Assembly: GCA_023425645.1 (NCBI GenBank)
Contig: JAFACG010000002.1
Coordinates: 51,250-115,249 of the forward strand
Origin: Pseudomonadota bacterium
GTDB lineage: Bacteria > Pseudomonadota > Gammaproteobacteria > Burkholderiales > Burkholderiaceae_B
Direction: 5' to 3'
DNA length: 64,000 nt
Shown: positions 27,000-35,804 of the stretch, one piece after another
Layout: each line of letters begins with the position of its first letter
How positions within the stretch are numbered: the first letter of the stretch is position 1
Translations under genes and position numbers: made by a program
Notes under the pieces: model-generated
Seen by the model: the letters and a program-made list of their open reading frames with translations, nothing else
Databases searched by the model: none
What the model was told of the DNA's origin: nothing

Positions 27000-28244
27000 A
27001 TGACTGCAAAAGATCTTTCCCTTGAAACGTCAGGCAGGCCGACGGCCGCACCGGCAACAGAGCCCAAACCTAACGGTTTTCTCCTGCCCATCGTGGGCAG
27101 CGCCGCGCTTGCACACCTGCTCAACGACATGATCCAGGCGATGCTGCCGGCCATCTTTCCCATGCTCAAGGCCAGCTTTTCCCTGAGCTTCGGGCAGATT
27201 GGCGTCATCGCCCTGGTGTACCAGGTGACGGCGTCCTTGCTGCAGCCCTGGATAGGTCTGTACACGGACAAGCATCCCAAGCCCTATTTGCTGCCCTCGG
27301 GCATGGTGATGACCTTGATCGGCATCGCCCTGATCGCCACGGCGGGCAGCTACGCCATGCTGCTCGTGGCGGCGGCCATTGTCGGCGTCGGCTCGGCGAC
27401 CTTCCATCCGGAGGCCTCCCGCATTGCCCGCCTGGCCTCGGGCGGCCGGTTCGGCACTGCCCAGTCCACGTTCCAGGTGGGCGGAAATACGGGCACGGCC
27501 ATCGGTCCGCTGCTGACGGCCCTGATCGTCATTCCCTACGGGCAGCCTGCCGTGGCCTGGTTCATGCTGGTGGCGCTGTTTGCCATCTATGTCTTGTACC
27601 GGCTGACCATCTGGGTCAAGCACAACGGCCAGGCCAAGGCGAAAAGCCTGTCCAAAAGCCATGCCGCGGGGCTGCCGCGCGGCAAGGTCGTTCAGGCCGT
27701 GGTCGTCATCTGCATCCTGATGTTCGCCAAGTTCGTCTACATCGCCTCTTTTACCAACTACTTCACGTTCTACCTGATCGAGCGCTTCGGCTTGAGCGTG
27801 CAGCACAGCCAGATCTTCCTGTTCATCTTCCTGGCGGCGGTCGCGGCCGGCACGTTTGCCGGCGGCCCCGTGGGCGACCGCATCGGGCGCAAGGCCGTCA
27901 TCTGGATTTCCTTTCTGGGCGTCGCCCCTTTCGCGCTCATGCTGCCGCACGTCGGCCTGGTCTGGACGGCGATCCTGGCCATCGTGATCGGCCTGGTGAT
28001 GTCATCGGCCTTCGCCGCCATGGTGGTGTATGCGCAAGAGGCCGTGCCGGGCCGGGTGGGCATGGTGTCGGGCCTGATGTTCGGGCTCATGTTCGGCATA
28101 GGCGGCATAGGCGCCGCCGGACTGGGGGAGCTGGCCGATTCCCGGGGGATCGTCTGGGTGTATGGCTTGACCTCGTTCCTGCCATTGCTGGGTCTTGCCA
28201 CCGCCTTGCTCCCCAGTACGGGCAACAAAAGCAACAAGCTCTAA
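27000..28244 (+). CDS. MFS transporter, fosmidomycin-resistance (Fsr) type
   Basis: 414 residues, about twelve transmembrane helices. Fsr-type signature: SAALAHLLNDMIQAMLPAIFPMLK, QPWIGLYTDKHPKPYLLPSGM, and GSATFHPEASRIARLASGGRFGTAQSTFQVGGNTGTAIGPL in the centre. The motif A-like stretch of the second half, GPVGDRIGRKAVIW, is present. Starts at ATG 27000 rather than the in-frame TTG at 26994. Drug specificity cannot be inferred; Fsr homologues efflux diverse small molecules. Divergent from the AraC regulator. Confidence 0.88.
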   Translation: MTAKDLSLETSGRPTAAPATEPKPNGFLLPIVGSAALAHLLNDMIQAMLPAIFPMLKASFSLSFGQIGVIALVYQVTASLLQPWIGLYTDKHPKPYLLPSGMVMTLIGIALIATAGSYAMLLVAAAIVGVGSATFHPEASRIARLASGGRFGTAQSTFQVGGNTGTAIGPLLTALIVIPYGQPAVAWFMLVALFAIYVLYRLTIWVKHNGQAKAKSLSKSHAAGLPRGKVVQAVVVICILMFAKFVYIASFTNYFTFYLIERFGLSVQHSQIFLFIFLAAVAAGTFAGGPVGDRIGRKAVIWISFLGVAPFALMLPHVGLVWTAILAIVIGLVMSSAFAAMVVYAQEAVPGRVGMVSGLMFGLMFGIGGIGAAGLGELADSRGIVWVYGLTSFLPLLGLATALLPSTGNKSNKL

Positions 28245-28268
28245 TCCTGCTTCCGTTGCCGCAGGCCG

Positions 28269-28289
28269 GCGCCCGTTCGCGGCGGGCGC
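28269..28289. terminator. Hairpin between convergent MFS genes
   Basis: Stem GCGCCCG / CGGGCGC with a 7-base loop in the 48-base gap between the stops of the Fsr-type and ProP-like genes. No T-run, so a weak or bidirectional 3'-end candidate. Confidence 0.35.
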
Positions 28290-28292
28290 TGC

Positions 28293-29825
28293 TCACTCCA
28301 GCTCCGGATGCCGGTCCGCCAGGCGTTGCCGCTTCTGCTTGAGCGCCTCCAGCTTTTCCTCCATTTCCGCGATTTCCGCTTCGATGTCCTGCACGTTCTG
28401 CTCGATGTGGTCGTAGGCCTGCTGCAGCAGTTCTTCGGCTTCATCGGGGTTGGAGGCCGTGGGCGTGTCGCCGCGCAGGGGGCGGTTGGCGGTCTCGGGC
28501 AGGAACATGGCGGTGACCAGGCCGATGACCGAGGCGAACATCAGGTAGAAGGCGGGCAGCAGCAGATTGCCGGTCTGCTCGACCAGCCAGGCGGCGATGG
28601 TGGGCGTCAGGCCCGCGATGATGATGGCGATGTTGAAGGAGGCGGCCAGCGCGCTGTAGCGAATGCGGGTGGGGAACAGGGCCGGCAGGGTGGAGGCCAT
28701 GACCCCGGTCATGCAGTTCAGCAGCACGGCCAGGATCAGCAGCCCCAGAAAGATCCGCACGTTGTTGTCGCTGCCGATGAAATGGAAGGCGGGCACCGCC
28801 AGGATCAGCAGGCCTATGCTGCCGATCAGCAGAAAGGGCTTGCGGCCGACCTTGTCGCTGATGAAGCCCACCACCGGCTGCACGAACAGCATGCCTATCA
28901 TCACCACCACGATGATCAGCACGCCGTGCTCTTCGGAATAGCCCAGGTTGCTGGACAGGTAGGTGGGCATGTAGGTCAGCAGCATGTAGTAGGTGATGTT
29001 GGTCACCAGCACCATGCCTATGCACACGAGCAGGGCCTTGCGGTACTTGGAGAAGATGGCGCCGAAGGAGACGGTGGGGCGTTCCTGTAGCGCGGCGCGG
29101 TCTTCCTGTTCCATTTTTTCCAGTTGCTGGGTGAAGGCGGGCGTCTCTTCGGCGGCGTGCCTCAGGTACAGGCCCAGCAGGCCCAGCGGCCCGGCCACGA
29201 AGAAGGGCACGCGCCAGCCCCAGTCCTGGAAGGCCTGTGCGGTCAGCGCCGTCTGCAGCAGCACCACCAGGCCCGCGCCCAGCACGAAGCCGGCGATGGA
29301 ACCGAAGTCCAGCCAGCTGCCCAGGAAGCCGCGCTGCCGGTCGGGCGCGTATTCGGCCACGAACACCGCCGCGCCGGTGTATTCGCCGCCCACGGAAAAG
29401 CCCTGGGCCAGCTTGCACAGCAGGAGCAGGACGGGCGCCCAGATGCCGATGCTCAAGTATGAAGGGATCAGGCCGATGCAGAAGGTGCTGATGGCCATGA
29501 TGATGATGGTCAGGGACAGCACTTTCTGGCGTCCGAAGCGATCGCCCATGATGCCGAAGAAGACGCCGCCCAGCGGCCGCACCAGGAAGGGCACGGAAAA
29601 GGTGCCCAGGGCGGCGATGGTCTGCACGGCGGGGGAGGCGTCGGGGAAGAAGACCTTGCCCAGGGTGGCGGCCACGAAACCATAGACGCCGAAGTCGAAC
29701 CACTCCATGGCGTTGCCCAGTGTGGCGGCGGTGACGGCCTTCTTGAGCTTGGTATTGTCGACGACGGTGATGTCGTCGATCTGCAGCGGCCGCGCGTCGC
29801 TCGAAGCCGAGGGTGTCTGTGCCAT
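28293..29825 (-). CDS. ProP-like MFS metabolite/H+ symporter with C-terminal coiled coil
   Basis: 510 residues. Metabolite:H+ symporter family landmarks: ATLGNAMEWFDFGVYGFVAATLG, RPLGGVFFGIMGDRFGRQKVL, FSVGGEYTGAAVFVAEYAPDRQRGFLGS, and GWRVPFFVAGPLGL. After the last helix comes a long charged C-terminal helix (EELLQQAYDHIEQNVQDIEAE and EIAEMEEKLEALKQKRQ), a coiled-coil like that of E. coli ProP which tunes osmosensing. Likely a proline, betaine or related compatible-solute transporter, but this group also carries dicarboxylates. Monocistronic. Confidence 0.88.
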   Translation of the reverse strand: MAQTPSASSDARPLQIDDITVVDNTKLKKAVTAATLGNAMEWFDFGVYGFVAATLGKVFFPDASPAVQTIAALGTFSVPFLVRPLGGVFFGIMGDRFGRQKVLSLTIIIMAISTFCIGLIPSYLSIGIWAPVLLLLCKLAQGFSVGGEYTGAAVFVAEYAPDRQRGFLGSWLDFGSIAGFVLGAGLVVLLQTALTAQAFQDWGWRVPFFVAGPLGLLGLYLRHAAEETPAFTQQLEKMEQEDRAALQERPTVSFGAIFSKYRKALLVCIGMVLVTNITYYMLLTYMPTYLSSNLGYSEEHGVLIIVVVMIGMLFVQPVVGFISDKVGRKPFLLIGSIGLLILAVPAFHFIGSDNNVRIFLGLLILAVLLNCMTGVMASTLPALFPTRIRYSALAASFNIAIIIAGLTPTIAAWLVEQTGNLLLPAFYLMFASVIGLVTAMFLPETANRPLRGDTPTASNPDEAEELLQQAYDHIEQNVQDIEAEIAEMEEKLEALKQKRQRLADRHPELE

Positions 29826-29979
29826 GAATGCCTCCCGTGATGTGCAGGGCGAGCGCCCGCAGGTTCGTTTTACATTCTTGCCTTGACCATTGCTGCAACC
29901 GGCGCGGCGGCCTTGAAGAAAGGGCCGCGTCTGGAAACGATTCTACGTCCGGCCCCGCGAACCGTCCATATGGAGTCGC

Positions 29980-30924
29980 CTACAGGGCGCGGCACCCCTT
30001 GGGCAGGCGCGCCTGCTTCACGTAGGCGCGCACTTCCTGCGCCAGCGCGGCCGCCGCGGGCGTGGGCGCGTGGTCCTGGTGGAACATCAGGCACAGGGTG
30101 CGCACCAGCTTGGGGGCGCGCAGCAGGGAAAAGGACAGGCCGGGCACCAGCACGCGGTGCGCGGCCAGGGCGGGCAGCAGGGCGATGGCCAGGCCGCTTT
30201 GCACCAGGGCGGCCTGGGAGGTGGTGCTGGAGGCTTCGTAGAACGGCGCGGCGGCTTCGATGGGCAGATCCGCCCGCGATTGCAGCACCGCCATGATGCC
30301 GGTCTCGTCCACCACCCCGACCAGCTTGCGGTGCCGCAGCGCCTTCCAGCTGACGGCGCCGCGCGCATCGGGCTTGATCTGTTCGTCGTCGCTGCGATAG
30401 AGCACGCCGAACTGGTCTTCCAGCAAGGGCTGGCTGTCCAGCCCGTGGACGTCCGCCCAGGGGCTGGTCAGGCCGAAGTCCACGTCCCCGGCGGCGATCT
30501 GGCGCTGGATGCGCCCCGAGTTGTCGTCGCGCAGGTAAAGGCGCACGGCGGGGTGGCGCTGGGAAAAAGTGTAGGCGGCCGGCGCGATCAGGTCGGTGAT
30601 GGCCGAAGGGGCGGCGGCCACGCTGACGCGGCCGCTTTTCAATGCGCCGTAGCGCATGACGTCGCCGATGGCGCCGTCGAAATCGGCCAGCAGGCGGGTG
30701 ATGCGCGGCAGGAACTCCTGGCCCACTGGAGTCAGGGCGACGCGTCGGCTGGTGCGGGAGAACAGCGGCGTGTTCAGCGCCGCCTCCAGCTGCTGGATCA
30801 GGCCGGTGACGGAAGACTGCGTCTGGAACAGGCGCCGCGCCGCATGGGTGAAGCTGGCCTCCTGGGCCACGGCCACGAAGGCGTTCAAGTGTTTCAAGGT
30901 GATGTGCTTGGGCAGTCTATCCAT
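29980..30924 (-). CDS. LysR family transcriptional regulator
   Basis: 314 residues. N-terminal LTTR helix-turn-helix ITLKHLNAFVAVAQEASFTHAARRLFQTQSSVTGLI, then the effector domain with VSVAAAPSAITDLIAPAAYTF and VDFGLTSPWADVHGL. Divergent from the D-aminoacylase operon with 106 bases between, the standard arrangement for an LTTR activator of its neighbour. A TTGAT-n5-ATCAA inverted repeat lies immediately upstream of its own start. Confidence 0.93.
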   Translation of the reverse strand: MDRLPKHITLKHLNAFVAVAQEASFTHAARRLFQTQSSVTGLIQQLEAALNTPLFSRTSRRVALTPVGQEFLPRITRLLADFDGAIGDVMRYGALKSGRVSVAAAPSAITDLIAPAAYTFSQRHPAVRLYLRDDNSGRIQRQIAAGDVDFGLTSPWADVHGLDSQPLLEDQFGVLYRSDDEQIKPDARGAVSWKALRHRKLVGVVDETGIMAVLQSRADLPIEAAAPFYEASSTTSQAALVQSGLAIALLPALAAHRVLVPGLSFSLLRAPKLVRTLCLMFHQDHAPTPAAAALAQEVRAYVKQARLPKGCRAL

Positions 30925-30925
30925 C

Positions 30926-30940
30926 TTGATTTGCGATCAA
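30926..30940. promoter_or_regulatory. LTTR-type inverted repeat
   Basis: TTGAT-TTGCG-ATCAA, with a T-n11-A LysR core inside, 2 bases upstream of the lysR start codon; suited to autoregulation and to the divergent operon. Confidence 0.5.
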
Positions 30941-31030
30941 TCCATTAACTTAAACAATTTTTCATATTAATCATGCCTTTGGATAATACGCCCAACTCCT
31001 GCTTCCGTGGGGGGATTTGTGGAGATGGGT

Positions 31031-32515
31031 ATGCAGGCAGACGACCGCAGGCTGGACGTCAAGATCACCGATGGCTGGATCATGGATGGAACGGCGGCGC
31101 CGCGCTGGCGGGGCGACGTGGGCATTCGCGCAGGGCGTATCGTCGCCCTGGGGGATCTGAGCGCCTGGACGGCCGAGCACTGCCTGGATGTGCGCGATAA
31201 AGTAGTTGCGCCCGGGTTCATCGACACGCATGGCCACGACGACCTGATGTTCATCGAGAAACCCGCCCTGGACTGGAAGACCAGCCAGGGAATCACCTCG
31301 GTCGTGGTGGGCAATTGCGGCGTCAGCGCCTTTCCGGCGCCATTGCCGGGCAATTCGGCGGCCGCCCTGGCCCTGCTGGGCGAATCGCCCCTGTTCACGG
31401 GCATGGCCGACTATGTGCAGGCCGTGCAGGCCCTGCAGCCCATGATCAATGTGGCGGCCCTGGTGGGCCACGCCAATCTGCGCATGGCGGTGATGCAGGA
31501 TCCCATGGCCGCGCCCACCGCCGACGAGCAGGCCGCCATGGAGTCGCTGCTGGACCAGGCCCTGGAGCAGGGCGCGGTGGGCTTCAGCACCGGCCTGGCC
31601 TACGAGCCTGGCTGCATGGCGCAGCCTGCCGAGCTCGAAGGCCTGGCGCGAGTCGCGGCTGCGCACGGCTCCCTGCACACCAGCCACATCCGCAACGAAG
31701 GCGATACGGTCGAGGAATCCGTCGAAGAAGTGCTGGCCGTGGGCCGCCAGACCGACTGCGCCACCCTGGTGTCGCACCACAAATGCATGCTGCCGGCCAA
31801 CTGGGGCCGCAGCGACCGTACCTTGGCCAACATAGACCGGGCTCGCGCCGCGGGCCTTCAGGCCGCGCTGGACATCTACCCCTATTCGGGCAGCTCCACC
31901 ATTCTGATCCCGGAGCGCGCCCACACCATAGACCGCATCCGCATCACCTGGTCCGAACCCCATCCCGAATGCAATGGCCGGTATCTGGCCGACATCGCCG
32001 AGCAATGGGGCTGCGACCGGGAAACCGCCGCGCGCCGCCTGCTGCCGGCCGGCGCCATCTATTTCGCCATGGACGAACAGGAAGTGCAGCGCATTTTCCG
32101 CCACCCCTGCTGCATGGTGGGATCCGACGGCCTGCCGGCTGACGCGCATCCGCATCCGCGCCTGTGGGGCAGCTTCACCCGCATCCTGGGGCGCTACGTG
32201 CGCGAAGACGGCCTGATGCCGCTGGAGCAGGCCGTGGCCAAGATGACGTCGCTGCCGGCATCGGTGTTCGGCCTGCAGGACCGGGGCGTGCTGCGGCCCG
32301 GCGCCTGGGCCGACGTGGTGGTGTTCGATCCCGACACCGTTCAGGACTGCGCCACCTGGGAGCAGCCCACGCTGCCTTCGCAGGGCGTGCAGGCCGTGTA
32401 CGTGAATGGCGTGCAGGTGCATCCGCAGACGCCGCAGCAGCGGCCCGGCCAGGTCCTGCGCCGGGCCTTTCCCGCCCAGGCGCAAAGCCTGGCCGCGCAG
32501 CAGGCCCGGACCTAG
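31031..32515 (+). CDS. N-acyl-D-amino-acid deacylase (D-aminoacylase)
   Basis: 494 residues. Amidohydrolase beta-barrel with DTHGHDD (His67, His69) and GNCGVSAFP (Cys96), which fall at the numbers reported for Alcaligenes D-aminoacylase when translation starts at ATG 31031; later ligands are His219 in TSHIRNEG and His249/250 in SHHKCML, and an Asp in VGSDGLPADAH. Removes the acyl group from N-acyl-D-amino acids in the cytoplasm. GGAG lies six bases upstream of this ATG, and another ATG two codons earlier is possible. First gene of the operon, divergent from the LysR gene. Confidence 0.93.
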   Translation: MQADDRRLDVKITDGWIMDGTAAPRWRGDVGIRAGRIVALGDLSAWTAEHCLDVRDKVVAPGFIDTHGHDDLMFIEKPALDWKTSQGITSVVVGNCGVSAFPAPLPGNSAAALALLGESPLFTGMADYVQAVQALQPMINVAALVGHANLRMAVMQDPMAAPTADEQAAMESLLDQALEQGAVGFSTGLAYEPGCMAQPAELEGLARVAAAHGSLHTSHIRNEGDTVEESVEEVLAVGRQTDCATLVSHHKCMLPANWGRSDRTLANIDRARAAGLQAALDIYPYSGSSTILIPERAHTIDRIRITWSEPHPECNGRYLADIAEQWGCDRETAARRLLPAGAIYFAMDEQEVQRIFRHPCCMVGSDGLPADAHPHPRLWGSFTRILGRYVREDGLMPLEQAVAKMTSLPASVFGLQDRGVLRPGAWADVVVFDPDTVQDCATWEQPTLPSQGVQAVYVNGVQVHPQTPQQRPGQVLRRAFPAQAQSLAAQQART

Positions 32516-32640
32516 GCCGCCGCCGCACAGACAAGAAAATACCTGCCATGGCCTGGGCGTAAGACAGGGTATGGCGCATTGCATCACAATAGGACCGGCT
32601 CCGTCATGGGCTGGTCCGGAAGGATCGTAAAGGAGACGTC

Positions 32641-34053
32641 ATGACCTTCACTCAGCAACAGGCGCCCACTGGCAAGCGTAATGCAGCCATTGCGGTGTTC
32701 TTGATCGGGCTAGCCATAGCTCTCTACACCCATTTCTACCTGCCCGGCCAGACTTCCCTGTGGGGCCTGACGCCGGTGGTGGTGTTCGCCGTCATCGCCC
32801 TGCTGGGCGTGGACATCGTGCTGGCGACCATAGGCGCCATCGTGCTGGGCGCCATCATGACCAGCACCACGCCGATCGCCATGGGCAAGCTGCTGGCCGA
32901 ATCGCTGGGTTCGTTCATCGCGGTGGTCGGCCTGATCATCGTGCTGGGCGCGGGCGTGGGTGAAGTGGCCTCCCGCACGGGCGCGGCCGAACAGCTGGTG
33001 CGAGCCATCGTCAAGCGCATCGGCCTGTCCAACCCGGTGCGCGTGCGCCTGGGCATCATGGTGACGTCCACCCTGATCTGCGGCGCCCTGGGCACCCTGG
33101 CCGGCGGCAACGCCATCATCGCCGCGGTGGTGATCCCGATCGCCGCCGCCGTGCGCCTGTCCCCGCCCGCCGTGGCCGCGCTGTTCCAGAGCGCAGGCTC
33201 GGCCGGCCTGGTGCTGGGGCCGTTCACTCCCAATGTGGTGACCGTGACCGGCCTGACGGGCCTGAGCTACATGGAATATCTGACCGTGGCCGGCCTGCCC
33301 ATGGCCGCCGCCACGCTGCTGACCGGCTGGTTCATGTCCGGCCGCATCCAGAAGATGACGGAAAAGGACTTCCAGTATGAAGAAGCGGCACAGGGCGCCG
33401 CCGCCTTCGACCTGAACGCCAAGGCCTCGCCCAAGGCCGTGCGCGCCGCCTGGGCCTTCTGCGCCACCATCGTGACCCTGGCCGTCATCGGCATCATGGC
33501 CAAGGCCGGCTTTGCCTTCGCCATCATCGTGATGGTGTCCCTGGGCGCGGTCACCGGCCTGGCCGGCGGACTGTCCCCGCGCGAAATCCTGCAGGCCATG
33601 TATGCCGGCGCGGGCAAGCTGATCTGGATCTTCTTCCTGTTCTGGCTGTTCAATCCCGTGCTGGTGCTGGTGGATCAGCTCAACGCCTATCACGCCCTGC
33701 TGGATGCGGTGCAGCCTTACCTGGTGGGCATCAGCGGCGCGGCCTTGTGCATGATCATCGTGGCCTTCAACGTGGTGGGCCACATCCCGGGAGCGGCCGT
33801 GGCGCAGATGACCTTCACCGCCAAGATATTCGGTCCCGTGCTGGCGGCGGCCGGCGTGGGTCCCGCCGCCACCACGGCGGTGATCCTGGGCAGCTCGCAG
33901 ATCGACTGGTTCGGTCCCTTCCCTTCGTCCGACATGTTCGGCCAGATGGGCCTGGCCCGTTCCACCCAGCTCAAGTACATGCTGTACAACGGCTGGGCCG
34001 TGATGCTCATCAATCTGCTGATGTTCGCCGGCCTGTTCATGATCCTGGCCTGA
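32641..34053 (+). CDS. Ion-transporter-superfamily permease (GntP/NhaC/CitM-like)
   Basis: 470 residues, about twelve to fourteen helices. Features: [79 protein letters not shown], and [35 protein letters not shown]. The two-fold repeat and the GGNA/SSD loops point to the IT superfamily of Na+- or H+-coupled carboxylate or amino-acid carriers; an Na+/H+ antiporter label is also possible. Position after a D-aminoacylase suggests import of the acyl-amino-acid or efflux of a product. RBS GGATCGTAAAGGAGACGTC is clear. Confidence 0.75.
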   Translation: MTFTQQQAPTGKRNAAIAVFLIGLAIALYTHFYLPGQTSLWGLTPVVVFAVIALLGVDIVLATIGAIVLGAIMTSTTPIAMGKLLAESLGSFIAVVGLIIVLGAGVGEVASRTGAAEQLVRAIVKRIGLSNPVRVRLGIMVTSTLICGALGTLAGGNAIIAAVVIPIAAAVRLSPPAVAALFQSAGSAGLVLGPFTPNVVTVTGLTGLSYMEYLTVAGLPMAAATLLTGWFMSGRIQKMTEKDFQYEEAAQGAAAFDLNAKASPKAVRAAWAFCATIVTLAVIGIMAKAGFAFAIIVMVSLGAVTGLAGGLSPREILQAMYAGAGKLIWIFFLFWLFNPVLVLVDQLNAYHALLDAVQPYLVGISGAALCMIIVAFNVVGHIPGAAVAQMTFTAKIFGPVLAAAGVGPAATTAVILGSSQIDWFGPFPSSDMFGQMGLARSTQLKYMLYNGWAVMLINLLMFAGLFMILA

Positions 34054-34071
34054 TCGACGAGGAGAGACGCC

Positions 34072-34917
34072 ATGTTCACCCTGGGAAGCGAGATACTGGA
34101 CGCGGCTGCGCTGCGCGGCCGCCTGCAGCGCAGCCTGGAGCCCGTGCTGGAGCGGACGCGCGCCCGCATTTCCATGGCCGTGCGCACGCTGGAGGGCGAC
34201 AGCCTGTTCGACTGGCATGCGCAGCGCGCCATGCCCTCGGCCAGCCTGATCAAGGTGCCCATGCTGCTGTGCCTGCTGGAGGAAGTCGCCCAAGGGCGCT
34301 TGAGCCTGGAGGACATGTGCGCACTGCCCGGCGCCGGCCGCGCCGGCGGCACGGGCATCCTCAGCCAGCTGCCCAGCGTGCAGGCCCTGACGTTGCGCGA
34401 ACTGGCGCACCTGATGATCGTCCTGAGCGACAACGTGGCCACCAATGCCCTGATCGACCTGCTGGGCATGGAGCGCATCAACCAGTGGAGCCGGCAGGCC
34501 GGCCTGCGGCACACGGACCTGCAGCGCCACATGATGGACGCCCAGGCGCGGGCCCAGGGCAAAGACAACTGGTCCAGCGCGGCCGACGCCTGCGCCGTGC
34601 TGGCATACCTGCTGCATGCGCCCGCCCTGCCGGACGACTTGCGTCAGGAAGGACTGCGGATGCTGGCCGACCAGCGCGAGCGCGGCCATTTCGCGGCCAT
34701 TCTGCCGCCCCAGGCGGAGCTGGCCCACAAGACGGGCTCCCTGCCCGGACTGCGTCATGACGCCGGCATTCTGACGGTGGGCGGACGCAGCGTCGTGCTG
34801 GCCGTGCTGGCCGATGGCTTCACGGACGGCCGCACCAGCGCCTCCCTGTATGGCGGCGAAGGCGCCGCCGTGCTGGCGCGTCTGGCGGCCCAGGTGGCCC
34901 AGGCCTTGCAGGATTGA
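34072..34917 (+). CDS. Beta-lactamase/transpeptidase-fold serine hydrolase, cytoplasmic
   Basis: 281 residues with the class A-like catalytic set: Ser58-x-x-Lys61 in SASLIKVPM, Ser119-Asp-Asn121 in LSDNVATN, and Lys220-Thr-Gly222 in HKTGSLPG. However, there is no signal peptide, and the position of Glu166 (deacylating general base) is Met154 in [10 protein letters not shown] cytosolic SxxK amidase or esterase is therefore more likely than a beta-lactamase. Between the permease and a nitrilase-family amidase in a D-amino-acid operon, it may hydrolyse a cyclic or N-acyl amide. This is inference. Confidence 0.85.
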   Translation: MFTLGSEILDAAALRGRLQRSLEPVLERTRARISMAVRTLEGDSLFDWHAQRAMPSASLIKVPMLLCLLEEVAQGRLSLEDMCALPGAGRAGGTGILSQLPSVQALTLRELAHLMIVLSDNVATNALIDLLGMERINQWSRQAGLRHTDLQRHMMDAQARAQGKDNWSSAADACAVLAYLLHAPALPDDLRQEGLRMLADQRERGHFAAILPPQAELAHKTGSLPGLRHDAGILTVGGRSVVLAVLADGFTDGRTSASLYGGEGAAVLARLAAQVAQALQD

Positions 34918-34921
34918 ACCC

Positions 34922-34943
34922 GCCCGGCGCGCTGGCGCCGGGC
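34922..34943 (+). other. Intercistronic hairpin
   Basis: Perfect 9-bp stem GCCCGGCGC / GCGCCGGGC, loop GCTG, between the serine hydrolase stop and the nitrilase RBS. No T-run; possibly an mRNA-stability or partial terminator element inside the operon. Confidence 0.45.
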
Positions 34944-34961
34944 CTGGAAGAAGGAAAAACT

Positions 34962-35786
34962 ATGTCTACGACACGCGTCGCCCTGATTCAACTGGATAGC
35001 GGCCGGGACCGCGAGGCCAACCTGGCGCAGATCGAGCGCTGGGTGCTGGCGGCGGCCCAGGACGGGGCGGAATTGATCATCACGCCCGAATACAGCGATG
35101 TGCGCGGCGATACGGCCTGGCTGCAGCAGAACGCCACGCCCATCCCCGGGCTGGTCACCGAGCGCATGGCGAGCCTGGCGCGGCGCACCGGCGCCTGGAT
35201 CTACATGGGTTCCATGCACGAGCGCCGGCCGGAGGATCGCCGCCTGGGCAATACGGGCGTGACGTTCTCGCCGGACGGCGCCATCGTCGCGCAGTACCGC
35301 AAGGTCCATCTGTACGACGCCGTGGTCAACGGCCTGGAGTACCGCGAGTCGGATGATTTCTGCCACGGCGATCATCTGCAGACCGTCCAGGCCGGCGGCC
35401 TGACACTGGGCCTGAGCATCTGCTATGACCTGCGCTTTGCCGAGCTGTTCCGCAGCCTGCGCGCCCAGGGCGCCAATGCGCTGGTGGTTCCGGCCGCCTT
35501 CAATGTGCATACGGGCCGCGATCATTGGGAAGTGCTGCTGCGCGCCCGCGCCATCGAGAACCAGTGCTACGTGCTGGCGGCGGCGCAGATCGGCGGGCCC
35601 GGACCGGCCATGCCCTGCCTGGGCCGCAGCATGATCATCGACCCTTGGGGCACGGTGCTGGCCTGCATGCCGGACCAGCCCGGCTATATATGCGCGGACC
35701 TGGATCCGGCGCGCGTGTCGCGCCTGCGCGAGTCGCTGCCCGCCTGGAGCCACCGGCGCGGCGATCTGTACCCCATCGTTTCCTGA
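34962..35786 (+). CDS. Nitrilase-superfamily carbon-nitrogen hydrolase (amidase)
   Basis: 274 residues with the complete catalytic triad/tetrad: Glu43 in ITPEYSDV, Lys114 in YRKVHLYD, Cys154 in SICYDLRFAELF. Sequence style is that of omega-amidase/NIT-type aliphatic amidases. ATG 34962 follows GAAGAAGGAAAAACT. Likely hydrolyses the amide group of an amino-acid-derived intermediate. Tightly placed after the serine hydrolase and 18 bases before the HutG-like gene. Confidence 0.93.
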   Translation: MSTTRVALIQLDSGRDREANLAQIERWVLAAAQDGAELIITPEYSDVRGDTAWLQQNATPIPGLVTERMASLARRTGAWIYMGSMHERRPEDRRLGNTGVTFSPDGAIVAQYRKVHLYDAVVNGLEYRESDDFCHGDHLQTVQAGGLTLGLSICYDLRFAELFRSLRAQGANALVVPAAFNVHTGRDHWEVLLRARAIENQCYVLAAAQIGGPGPAMPCLGRSMIIDPWGTVLACMPDQPGYICADLDPARVSRLRESLPAWSHRRGDLYPIVS

Positions 35787-35804
35787 TCATCCTGGAGCCC
35801 GGCC

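Noticed and set aside
27000..28244. Fosmidomycin resistance function
   Set aside because: Family resemblance only; drug specificity of these pumps cannot be read from the sequence.
32710..34758. 682-residue minus-strand open frame opposite the permease and hydrolase
   Set aside because: Low-complexity H/G/Q/R composition; the plus-strand genes have intact motifs.
34072..34917. Class A beta-lactamase resistance gene
   Set aside because: No signal peptide and no Glu166 equivalent; operon context is amino-acid metabolism.
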